Shown: one piece after another, positions 32,471 to 39,690 of the stretch
Layout: every line of letters begins with the position of its first letter
Position numbering within the stretch: position 1 is the first letter of the stretch
Source of the DNA: Arachidicoccus sp. BS20
GTDB lineage: Bacteria; Bacteroidota; Bacteroidia; Chitinophagales; Chitinophagaceae
DNA length: 64,000 nt
Assembly (NCBI RefSeq): GCF_001659705.1
Contig: NZ_CP015971.1
Span: 1,922,001-1,986,000 of the forward strand
Reading direction: 5' to 3'
Program-made: the position numbers and the translations under genes
The notes under the pieces: generated by a model
Database searches by the model: none
Told to the model about the DNA's origin: nothing
What the model saw: the letters and a program-made list of their open reading frames with translations, nothing else

Positions 32471-32689
32471 TTATTTTTTGAATGCGTTAGCATGAAAAAA
32501 ATCCCCGCCGAATGCGGTAGCATGAGGCGGCCGGCGGTTTTGGTATAACCAAAACATAGCTGGCTTCTTCCAAGCGCAGTTATCATCCTGAACACGCTCA
32601 TTAGCCGAATCGAGGATTGCATTTTCATCAGCCTTTTTATTTTCAACCGCCGGCTGTTTTTTTTCATGATTTTTTTTGTGTTGTTTCAT
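32471..32689 (-). CDS. Doubtful small ORF over candidate oriT
   Basis: From the ATG at 32689 (MKQHKKNHEKKQPAVENKKA) a 72-codon frame runs across the repeats at 32480-32555. The first 40 codons look coding (basic, helix-forming), but the end is dictated by the palindromes. It may be a small element gene or chance. Confidence 0.35.
   Translation of the reverse strand: MKQHKKNHEKKQPAVENKKADENAILDSANERVQDDNCAWKKPAMFWLYQNRRPPHATAFGGDFFHANAFKK
32480..32555. other. Candidate origin of transfer (oriT)
   Basis: Two direct repeats GAATGCGTTAGCATGA (32480) and GAATGCGGTAGCATGA (32510), 30 bp apart, are followed by a GC-rich GGCGGCCGGCGG and a perfect inverted repeat GTTTTGGT-ATA-ACCAAAAC (32537-32555). 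Direct repeats plus a hairpin just upstream of mobC-relaxase genes is the usual oriT arrangement. Confidence 0.45.
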
Positions 32690-32784
32690 TGCTAAATGAT
32701 ATTTTTTGTTACAAAAAGTATTGCCCATGCAGGCTTATTTTTTTGTTGCTGCTTATTCAATTAATATTTATTGCCGGCAGATTT

Positions 32785-33723
32785 CTACCAACGGAAGCGC
32801 AACTTTTTGTGTTCCTGTTTTTGTTGTTGGATTTGCTTTTTTGAAAGCTGTTCTTTTTCATTCATCAACCACTCGTTAATGTCTTTGTATAAGGCATATT
32901 TTGTTGCCAAATTTTCGGCAACAATGTTGTTTGCTTTACCATATTTTTGGAGTGTGAGCGTACAATTTTTTGCGGGCGTATCGTTGTCCAACAGCAAAAA
33001 AACTTTGTCGTGTTGCAACAAAATCGGTTTTACTTTTTCCGCCATGGAAAGTGAATTAAGCACAAGCCAATTGCTCTGTTTGGAAATGAATTTTTCCTGT
33101 ACCGCTGACAGAAAATCAAACACGCCTTCCGTTACGGCAACGGATGATTGATCGTCATTGAAAAAAGTATAATCTTTCGGAGCAATGCAGGATTTAAAAT
33201 TCGGCGCGTTTAGTTCCCAACCGCCGCTATTATTTTGCAAGCAAAGCAGGACAAATTCAGCATTCGTTTTTTTATTGTACAATACAACTTCTTTGCAGAA
33301 TTGTTGTGCGGTTTTCAACTTTATTCCGCGCGATTGAATGTATTGTATCAGCTGCGGGCTTTGAATGTCCCTGATTTCTTTGGCGTTAAAAGCGGGTTGC
33401 GTTTGAGCAACCGGATTTTGCCTTTGTACATTTTGCGGGTGAAAAGAAAAAACTTTTGAACCCAAAATATCTAACAGTTGTGATACATTGCAGTGATAAA
33501 ACCGCACACCGAAATTGATAATATTGCCTCCTTCGCCTGTGCCGAAGTCATACCAAATATTTTTTTGCCGATTAACTTTAAAGGATGCTGTTCTTTCTTC
33601 CCGCAACGGCGAACGATACCAGTAATCATTGCCCCGAATTTTTGCAGGCTGAAAATGGAGTTCTGCAAGCAATTCAACAAGGCTGATTTGTTTAGCTGAT
33701 TGGATATTTAATTGTTCATTCAT
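32785..33723 (-). CDS. Toprim-domain primase-like protein
   Basis: The 312-residue protein has an N-terminal zinc-finger-like fold without the cysteines (YWYRSPLREERTASFKV, IWYDFGTGEGGNIINF, about 33-72), as in Bacteroidota mobile-element primases, then a Toprim domain with E199 in VTEGVFDFLS and D246/D248 in FLLLDND. The C terminus is Gln/Lys-rich. It probably primes the transferred strand or element replication. It is the first gene of the minus-strand mobilization set. Confidence 0.85.
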   Translation of the reverse strand: MNEQLNIQSAKQISLVELLAELHFQPAKIRGNDYWYRSPLREERTASFKVNRQKNIWYDFGTGEGGNIINFGVRFYHCNVSQLLDILGSKVFSFHPQNVQRQNPVAQTQPAFNAKEIRDIQSPQLIQYIQSRGIKLKTAQQFCKEVVLYNKKTNAEFVLLCLQNNSGGWELNAPNFKSCIAPKDYTFFNDDQSSVAVTEGVFDFLSAVQEKFISKQSNWLVLNSLSMAEKVKPILLQHDKVFLLLDNDTPAKNCTLTLQKYGKANNIVAENLATKYALYKDINEWLMNEKEQLSKKQIQQQKQEHKKLRFRW

Positions 33724-33790
33724 GATGAAACAATTTTAGGAGTCAATAATGAAAGAGTTATTCCATCGGCTTTGAGGCTTCAATCAAGGG

Positions 33791-33844
33791 AATAAAAAAG
33801 ACCTGCAAGCATAGCCTAAAGTGTCGCTATACTAGCAAGTCTTT
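33791..33844 (-). terminator. Strong hairpin with T tract on minus strand
   Basis: AAAGACTTGCTAGTATAGC pairs with GCTATGCTTGCAGGTCTTT (19 bp with few mismatches, 10-nt loop), followed on the minus strand by TTTTTATT. It lies 70 bp upstream of the primase start, so it could act as a terminator or attenuator ahead of the mob genes. Confidence 0.6.
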
Positions 33845-33890
33845 CTAAATCTTCTAAGAAATGATTCGAAAATGCTCCAACTTGGGGCAC

Positions 33891-33917
33891 AAAGCCACTC
33901 AAACGAGTGGCTTTTTT
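33891..33917 (+). terminator. Rho-independent terminator
   Basis: AGCCACTC-AAAC-GAGTGGCT followed by TTTTT on the plus strand. No annotated plus-strand gene precedes it, which suggests an unannotated short transcript between about 33,750 and 33,890. Confidence 0.65.
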
Positions 33918-34106
33918 AATGCCTAAAACTTACTGTTTATAAGCCTTTCAGCCGATTATAAATATTTATACTTTCTTTTATTTGTTTGTTACCTTCTGTT
34001 ACTTTCACAATTCTTGTTACTCTATTGTTATTCAAGTAACAAAAAACATCCACAAAATTCATACCTTTGGAAATAAAGGAAACCAAAGGAAAAAATAAAG
34101 GGTATT
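33918..34106. promoter_or_regulatory. Integrase upstream region with GTTAC repeats
   Basis: Between 33985 and 34045 GTTACC, GTTACT, GTTACT, GTTATT and the inverse GTAAC recur at intervals of about 10-20 bp. Clusters like this can be arm-type integrase binding sites. Confidence 0.35.
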
Positions 34107-35174
34107 ATGAGCGTTACTTTAAGAAAAAGAAAAAATGCCGATGGTTCACAATCTTTGTTGCTGGACATATACCACAATGGTAAGCGGCGTTATGAGTTTC
34201 TGAAACATTTGAAATTGGACAAGGGAACAACTTTGACCGAACGCCAACGCAACAAAGACAAATTAGAAACGGCGAAAAAAATTGCAGCGCATAGGGCTAA
34301 TGAATTGGAATCTCACAATTATAAAGTAATTGTTGATGCCGGCAGAAAAGCCGATGTAATTCAATGGATGCAAGCCTTTGTGGATAAATATCAATTAAAG
34401 GATAAAAGAAATGTGCAGGGTGTTTTGAACAGATTTATTACATTCTTGAACGAAACAAAACAAAATGGATTGACCTTTGGCGATTTTAGTGAGAACATAG
34501 CAGTTGATTTTAGAAACTATCTTAACCATATATCCATAGGCGAGGGCGGCGCGAGCTATTTTGCACGATTTAAAAAAATGGTTAAGCGGGCATACAAAGA
34601 TGGCTTGATGCTCAAAAATCCTTGTGAAGATGTAAAGACTATAAAGTACGATGCAAGAAAAAAAGATGTATTGACGCTGGATGAAATTAAATTGATTAAT
34701 AACACTCCATGTCAAAGTAATGAAGTTAAAAACGCTTTTATTTTCAGTTGCATGACAGGCTTAAGGTGGTGTGATGTAAAGGGTTTGACATGGAAAGATT
34801 TTGATGTAAAGGAAAGCAAGTTGAAAGTATTGCAGGGAAAAACGCAAAAGGAAATATGGCAGAATCTGAACAGTACAGCGTTGAAAATATTGGAACGTCA
34901 AAACAAAGAGGATAAAACTATTTTCAAATTGCCGTCCGCCGATGGTGCAAACAAAACCATAAAGGCATTGATAAAGCGTGCCGGAATAACTAAAAAAATC
35001 ACGTGGCACAATAGCCGCCACAGCTTTGGTACAAACCTTATTTTGAATGATGTAGGTGTATTAACGGCAAGTAAAATGCTGGGACACAGCACACTTGCAC
35101 ATACACAGCGTTATATAGATGCCGCCGATGAAATGAAACAGACGGCAAGTGAAAAATTAAGTATAGAAATTTAA
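34107..35174 (+). CDS. Tyrosine recombinase (phage-type integrase)
   Basis: The 355-residue protein has an arm-DNA-binding opening (SVTLRKRKNADGSQSLLLDI), a SAM-like core-binding domain (about 85-180) and a catalytic domain with Arg220 (TGLRWCDV), Lys245, His301-x-x-Arg304 (HNSRHSFG), His327 (LGHSTLAHT) and Tyr336 (RYIDAA). It integrates and excises the mobilizable element. It is divergent from the primase and ends 3 bp before the Fic gene, so the two form an operon. Confidence 0.95.
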   Translation: MSVTLRKRKNADGSQSLLLDIYHNGKRRYEFLKHLKLDKGTTLTERQRNKDKLETAKKIAAHRANELESHNYKVIVDAGRKADVIQWMQAFVDKYQLKDKRNVQGVLNRFITFLNETKQNGLTFGDFSENIAVDFRNYLNHISIGEGGASYFARFKKMVKRAYKDGLMLKNPCEDVKTIKYDARKKDVLTLDEIKLINNTPCQSNEVKNAFIFSCMTGLRWCDVKGLTWKDFDVKESKLKVLQGKTQKEIWQNLNSTALKILERQNKEDKTIFKLPSADGANKTIKALIKRAGITKKITWHNSRHSFGTNLILNDVGVLTASKMLGHSTLAHTQRYIDAADEMKQTASEKLSIEI

Positions 35175-35177
35175 ACA

Positions 35178-35966
35178 ATGCAATTACAACTAATTAAAAC
35201 CGATTTATTAAAGCCTTTTGAAAAGGAAGTAAAAAGCACAGTAAGCAAATGTTTTAACGAGCTTACCGATAAAGAATTTACTATACAGAATTTTAAACAC
35301 TATATGTTGGCGGGCGCGGTTGCTTCGTCCCAAATTGAGGGTAGCACATTAGATTTAAACAGCTTTTTCCAAAGCAAGGCAAACAACAAAAACAATAAGG
35401 AAGTAAAAGAAATTGAAGATTTGCTAAAGGCTTACCAATATGCAAAACGTTATTCACTTTCTCAAAAAGGTTTGTTGAAATGCCACCAAATTTTGGCTGC
35501 AACTTTCAGTAATATAACCCAAACTCAAAAAGGGAAATACAGAAAAACACAGGTAGGTATAAGAAGTTGGCAGGGACTTGTTTATTTGGCAATAGAGCCG
35601 GAAAAAGTGCCGAAAGCTATGGATGCCTTATTTGCCGATATTGAAGTGATTTTGGAGCAACCATTAACTTTGAAACAAACGCTTTATTATGCAGCTTACA
35701 TACATTTTATGTTTACCAAAATACACCCTTTTGCAGATGGCAACGGACGCGCCGCGCGGCTTTTGGAAAAATGGTTTTTGGCGGAATGTTTGGGGCAAGC
35801 CGTGTGGGGCATACCTACTGAAAAATATTATTATGATAACCGACAAGCGTATTATGCCGGGTTGAATGTGGGCATAAATTATTATGACACTTTGGAACAA
35901 TCGAACAAGATTTTACCCTTTTTAACCCTATTGCCCAAAGCCGTTTGTTATAAACCGATTGATTAA
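35178..35966 (+). CDS. Fic family protein
   Basis: The 262-residue protein carries the Fic core motif HPFADGNGR (183-191), expected to transfer AMP from ATP to a hydroxyl side chain of a target protein. An N-terminal inhibitory helix SSQIEG (50-55; S-x3-E-G) is present, so it is a class II type that restrains itself. Unlike longer Bacteroidota Fic proteins it has no C-terminal DNA-binding domain. The gene starts 3 bp after the integrase stop, which makes it element cargo. Possible roles are element maintenance or host modulation; the target is unknown. Confidence 0.9.
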   Translation: MQLQLIKTDLLKPFEKEVKSTVSKCFNELTDKEFTIQNFKHYMLAGAVASSQIEGSTLDLNSFFQSKANNKNNKEVKEIEDLLKAYQYAKRYSLSQKGLLKCHQILAATFSNITQTQKGKYRKTQVGIRSWQGLVYLAIEPEKVPKAMDALFADIEVILEQPLTLKQTLYYAAYIHFMFTKIHPFADGNGRAARLLEKWFLAECLGQAVWGIPTEKYYYDNRQAYYAGLNVGINYYDTLEQSNKILPFLTLLPKAVCYKPID

Positions 35967-36067
35967 AGCTAATTGACAATCAAAGCGGAACTATTTCATT
36001 TTAACTACACTATAAGCAGTTTGATAATGCTGCTGGCGGATAACTTTACCCTCTGTTCAATGTATGG

Positions 36068-37105
36068 TTATTTTCGATTTTTCTGCTGGAGATATGGCAG
36101 GTAATAATACTTATAAAAATCCTTCTTAGAATCTCGGTAACTACTTACCATGCCTAATTTCTTCATCAGAAAAATATAACACCATGCAAAATCTATTTGA
36201 TAGGGCTTAAACCCGCTACGGGCGCTGCGGGGATAGAGATGATGATTATTGTGCCATTCGCCTGCGACGATACCCGGCCAGAATTGATTAACAGACTTAT
36301 CATCCTTGTTAAAATCCGTACTTAGGCGTTGTTTGTCTTTCCCTTTTCCGTGACCTTCATAATTGAACGTACGAACGCCTATCGCCCAGAATGCTGCTGC
36401 GCCAAAAAGCGTACACGCCAAAGCATTGCCGCCTATCAGGTAAAAAACCAAATACCAAAACAACCAATTAAGCAAAGATGCCGTTATAGCTCTTGCCGGA
36501 TGCGCATAGGAACCCCATCGTTTATATTGTTTGTATGTATTGGCGCGAACGCCGGTATGCTTCATCAATAATTTTACTTTGTTATAGTCTTCTTCATTAA
36601 GGTCTTTAGCAATCGGTTGATGATTAGCATCGGCTAAAAAACAATACAGAAAACCACCTTCAGCATTATAAGGGTCTCCCGGTTGGTCTGATTTGGCATG
36701 GTGTACATGATGTGAAACGACATATATTTCTTCCGGCACCATATTCACAGTAAGATGTTGCGTAATAAAACGCCAGAACTTATTGCGAAAAGTAAAGGCA
36801 TTGTGCGTGCAGTAACGATGGTGCCAAATTGTACCGTGCGTACCCATAATAATCATACTGTAGATAAATGCAGCCAGCAGCGTCCACCAATGGAAAAAGC
36901 AGGCAAAAAACAAGATAAAGCAGGGCACAAGCGCCAACACCTTCAGCCAACCGAATAAAGGGAGCCAGTTTTTACGGCTGCTGAAAACATTGAGGCGTGA
37001 AAAAAATTCCCTGAATATTTGCCCGACAGTAGGTTTTATAAAAGTTCCGTTGCTGTCTTTCCAGCCGTAAGCAGGAGTTTGTAGTACGTGGTCTAAAAAA
37101 GGCAT
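36068..37105 (-). CDS. Fatty acid desaturase (delta-9 acyl-CoA desaturase type)
   Basis: The ATG at 37105 (MPFLDHVLQTPAYGW) gives 345 residues; an in-frame start at 37138 adds eleven hydrophobic residues. Counted from the longer start, histidine boxes are HHRYCTH (106-112), HHVHH (143-147) and a late HNNHH (about 298-302), which bind the di-iron centre. Membrane helices lie around 65-100 and 225-260. The enzyme introduces a double bond into membrane acyl chains using oxygen. It is the first backbone gene after the mobilizable element. A link to cold response is possible because RNA-binding cold-shock genes follow, but that is inference. Confidence 0.92.
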   Translation of the reverse strand: MPFLDHVLQTPAYGWKDSNGTFIKPTVGQIFREFFSRLNVFSSRKNWLPLFGWLKVLALVPCFILFFACFFHWWTLLAAFIYSMIIMGTHGTIWHHRYCTHNAFTFRNKFWRFITQHLTVNMVPEEIYVVSHHVHHAKSDQPGDPYNAEGGFLYCFLADANHQPIAKDLNEEDYNKVKLLMKHTGVRANTYKQYKRWGSYAHPARAITASLLNWLFWYLVFYLIGGNALACTLFGAAAFWAIGVRTFNYEGHGKGKDKQRLSTDFNKDDKSVNQFWPGIVAGEWHNNHHLYPRSARSGFKPYQIDFAWCYIFLMKKLGMVSSYRDSKKDFYKYYYLPYLQQKNRK

Positions 37106-37211
37106 TGTGAGAATTGTAAAAAGTAATAAAGTAAACAAGGTATGCTTTACTCCTTACGTTGCACAGTTGGTAATGTGTTAATTGGCTTAGTTTTAGCCTC
37201 TTGGTCATCAT

Positions 37212-37475
37212 TCAGCGGTTGGAGTAAACGAGTTTTTTAAAATCATGCCCGTTAAATATCCTGGAAAGGTGGATATTATGTGTGTTTTCCCATAATGACA
37301 AGTCTTTCAACAGTATGATTCTCCAGAAGTTTTTTTCTTTTAAATCTTCAAAGTCCGTACTGCGAATAATAATGCCGTCGATATCCGCTCTTTTTTTGAA
37401 CCGGATATTCATGAGGCTATTCCCTGTTTTGTTTTTTCGGCCGGATAAGAAACCTTCAATTTCATTTTGTGTCAT
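37212..37475 (-). CDS. Small hypothetical protein
   Basis: An 87-residue basic protein (MTQNEIEGFLSGRKNKTGNS...) with no signal peptide. It has a strand-rich middle (FKKRADIDGIIIRSTDFEDL) and ends in FNGHDFKKLVYSNR. I do not recognise it. It is upstream of the desaturase on the same strand with 106 bp between the genes. Confidence 0.6.
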   Translation of the reverse strand: MTQNEIEGFLSGRKNKTGNSLMNIRFKKRADIDGIIIRSTDFEDLKEKNFWRIILLKDLSLWENTHNIHLSRIFNGHDFKKLVYSNR

Positions 37476-37588
37476 GGTGTGGGATTGTTTATTTGATTAC
37501 CAATAATCAGTTAATGATAAAACATAAAAGCCGGTCTGAGATATCCCGGCTTTTTAGAATTGCGAATGCAAAACAACAAAAAAATCAA

Positions 37589-37876
37589 CTACCAACGGCT
37601 TCTGCCGGATGGTGCGTAAGATTTTGTACGTTCTTCACGGGGCTTTGCCTCGTTTACTTTCAGCGGTCTTCCGTCAACGGAGCCGCCGTCCAATGATTTG
37701 ATAGCTTTACGGGCTTCATCATCGTCTGGCATTTCTACGAAGCCGAAACCACGGCTTCTGCGGGTTTCCCTGTCAAATACAACTTTAGAGGAATCGACTT
37801 TGCCGAATTCTTCAAAAAAACCTCTCAAGTCTTCGTCAAGAATGTCGAAACTCAGGTTTGAAACATAAATGTTCAT
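37589..37876 (-). CDS. RRM-domain RNA-binding protein
   Basis: The 95-residue protein is a single RNA recognition motif: RNP2 IYVSNL (3-8) and RNP1 RGFGFVEM (42-49), followed by a short basic tail (KPREERTKSYAPSGRSRW). Such glycine/arginine-tailed RRM proteins are found in Bacteroidota and cyanobacteria and bind single-stranded RNA. It is one of three RNA-binding genes in 1.6 kb. The upstream leader is about 180 bp long and without ORF, which would allow post-transcriptional control. Confidence 0.93.
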   Translation of the reverse strand: MNIYVSNLSFDILDEDLRGFFEEFGKVDSSKVVFDRETRRSRGFGFVEMPDDDEARKAIKSLDGGSVDGRPLKVNEAKPREERTKSYAPSGRSRW

Positions 37877-38060
37877 GTAAATAAATTAAAAATAAATAAA
37901 TAAAATCTAAGAAAAGACGGCAATGGCAAAGGAGAATTTATAACTAAGGTAGGAATACTTTCTGTTCACTCAATACTGTAAAAACCTAAATCTCCCCAAA
38001 GATACGCTTAAAATCCCATAGTCCGAAATATAATATTATTACCTGTTCAAAACATCTCTG

Positions 38061-38492
38061 TTATATCAGCTTTTTTACGTTCACGGCATTTTGTCCTTTG
38101 GGGGTTCTCTCTACTTCGAATACGACAACGTCGTTTTTCTTGATGATCTGTTTGAAACTATTCATGTGAACAAATATGCTTTCCTGTGTATTCAGGTCGG
38201 TAATAAAGCCGTAGCCTTTTGCATCGTTAAAGGAAGTAAGCATACCTTTTCTTATTGTGTTTTGTCCTTTCTTATCAATCTCATTGATGGATATTGCCGT
38301 AGCATTTATCTTCTTGGTTACACCCGGTGGAGAGGAAGTGAGGTTGCCGTTTTCATCTACATAAGCCATCATTTCTTCAAGGCTTTTGCCTTTTTTAGCG
38401 TTCTGTCTGCGCTCAAGCATTTTTTGTGCTTTCTCCTGTTTTTCTTTTGCTTTCTTTTTTTCTTTTTCTTTTTTTGCTGTTGTAATTGCCAT
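38061..38492 (-). CDS. Cold-shock-domain protein with basic N-terminal arm
   Basis: The 143-residue protein has a lysine-rich helical arm (1-36, KKEKEKKKAKEKQEKAQKML), a linker, and a cold-shock domain from about 80 with RNP1-like GYGFI (93-97) and RNP2-like IFVHM (106-110). The domain binds RNA or single-stranded DNA. The arm is longer than in simple CspA proteins and recalls RNA-chaperone tails. It lies between two RRM genes on the same strand. Its 5' end overlaps a frame-shifted small ORF in another frame. Confidence 0.9.
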   Translation of the reverse strand: MAITTAKKEKEKKKAKEKQEKAQKMLERRQNAKKGKSLEEMMAYVDENGNLTSSPPGVTKKINATAISINEIDKKGQNTIRKGMLTSFNDAKGYGFITDLNTQESIFVHMNSFKQIIKKNDVVVFEVERTPKGQNAVNVKKLI

Positions 38493-38704
38493 TTAAAATA
38501 TTAAGTGTGATAAAATAAAAATACTTCCAAAAGTGTACTGCATAGCGCCGGATATTTTCCCAGTTGGGATATTCATTCGCCTGCCACACCAAGAATTCTT
38601 TCAATAGTAATGCGCGTTTGGCATCTATCTTATGACAGAATTTTCTTTGTTCGGCATTCACTTCCCGAAAAGCTGAAAAACTGTTCTACGTGTTTCTTGC
38701 TCAT
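38413..38704 (-). pseudogene. Possible frame-shifted small ORF before cold-shock gene
   Basis: From the ATG at 38704 the frame reads MSKKHVEQFF and stops soon after at 38630. A shift at the T-run near 38675 lets the reading continue as SAFREVNAEQRKFCHKIDAK and then ALLLKEFLVWQANEYPNWEN, running into the cold-shock gene in another frame. The joined text looks protein-like (aromatic, charged). This could be a disrupted small gene. Confidence 0.35.
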
Positions 38705-38849
38705 TTCTTTCGCATCACTTTCAATAGAAACTATTGAGATATTCTGTCTTTGCGAAATAAGAATAGCACATACAAAATATCATTTTCCGCTTAAGAAATA
38801 CCTTCAATAAGTTACCTACCGGATTATATCCGATAACGGTAATCACGGA

Positions 38850-39140
38850 TTACCAACGCCTTTTGCTGCCAAAAGAATAAGCGTTGTTAGGTCTTTCTTC
38901 TTTAGGTCTGGCTTCAACTACTTTCAAGGTTTTTCCGCTCACATTGCGACCATTGAGTTCAGCGATTGCTTTAATGGCTCCTCCATGATCCGGTATTTCT
39001 ACAAAACCGAACCCGCGGCTTGTTCCGGTTTCCCTGTCGAGTATGACCGTTGCCGAAGCAACCGTTCCATAGCTTTCAAAAAGACCTTTCAGGTCAGTAT
39101 CCGTAATCCCCGCGCCTAAATTTGAAACAAAAATTTTCAT
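38850..39140 (-). CDS. RRM-domain RNA-binding protein
   Basis: The ATG at 39140 (MKIFVSNLGAGITDTDLKGL) gives 96 residues; another ATG at 39149 adds three. RNP2 is IFVSNL (3-8) and RNP1 RGFGFVEI (42-49); the tail ARPKEERPNNAYSFGSKRRW is basic. It is a paralog of the protein at 37589 with about the same length and motif positions. Both probably act on RNA in the same stress response as the cold-shock protein between them. Confidence 0.93.
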   Translation of the reverse strand: MKIFVSNLGAGITDTDLKGLFESYGTVASATVILDRETGTSRGFGFVEIPDHGGAIKAIAELNGRNVSGKTLKVVEARPKEERPNNAYSFGSKRRW

Positions 39141-39149
39141 GACAGACAA

Positions 39150-39583
39150 ATTAATGATGATAAAATAAACCCCAAGAAAAACAGAGAATAGTAAAGAAGA
39201 GGAAGTGAGACAGTAATGCTTTACCTAACTTACGAGGCGCTGAATAATCTATGCACACAAAGGTAACTTAAAATAAACAGCGGGTTATAAAATAATTTTT
39301 TGACGGCTAAAAAGCCAAGATATACGGCGATTGCGCACAAAACTTTATATTATTTACATAGCATTAATTTTTATCGGGAACGCATTTTTCTGTATTAACC
39401 GCAGTCTTTTTTGCAGCTTTCTCTTTGTGGTATTTAAAAATATGTGCATTTATAATGGGCACAATGTAGCATTGTTTTTTGCTTTTCATTTAGAATTAAT
39501 TATCCAAAAGTTTCAGGAATAGCAAGCAAAGGTGTGTTTGCACTAATTACTTTGGTTATATCGTAGTAGTTATGCAAGAAAAG
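39150..39583. other. Gene-free stretch upstream of IS110 element
   Basis: No credible gene. The first 100 bp would be the leader and promoter of the RRM gene. The segment around 39410 (TTTGCAGCTTTCT...TTGTGG) resembles 42572-42592. A 63-codon frame at 39331 is hydrophobic but without support. Confidence 0.4.
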
Positions 39584-39690
39584 CATGATTCAAGATGGAG
39601 CAGTAATCACTAAGATTCTGCATAATTTTAAGATGCGATTACCATCGAGTGGGATCGGAATAATTATTAAAATTAAAATCTTGAATCATG
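39584..39690 (+). ncRNA. Candidate IS110 bridge RNA / left-end hairpin
   Basis: CATGATTCAAGAT (39584) is perfectly complementary to ATCTTGAATCATG (39678), which contains the transposase start codon. Between them GTAATC (39603) and GATTAC (39636) can pair and leave loops. IS110-family elements encode a bridge RNA in the non-coding end next to the transposase; this is the only structured candidate. Loop assignment to target and donor was not possible. Confidence 0.4.

Larger units (their letters stand above)
30352..35966. mobile_element. Integrative mobilizable element (ends not fixed)
   Basis: The block contains a mobilization set on the minus strand (membrane protein, relaxase, MobC-like protein, candidate oriT, Toprim primase) and a tyrosine integrase plus Fic gene on the plus strand. 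No type IV secretion genes are present, so it would need a helper for transfer. The coordinates given are those of the outer genes; I could not find convincing attachment-site repeats. Confidence 0.75.

Noticed and set aside
33870-33917. Resemblance of ...TTGGGGCACAAAG... to the tRNA-Leu 3' end (TTCTGGGCACCAAAG), as a possible attachment site
   Set aside because: The match is short and broken, no T arm or acceptor stem can be formed, and it lies inside the mobilizable element rather than at an edge.
30211-36067. Search for direct repeats at the ends of the mobilizable element
   Set aside because: Only loose similarity (TTGAATATGG versus TCAATGTATGG) was found, too weak to call attachment sites.
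39331-39522. 63-codon hydrophobic plus-strand frame
   Set aside because: Phe/Ile-rich composition of AT-rich DNA with no neighbours to support it.
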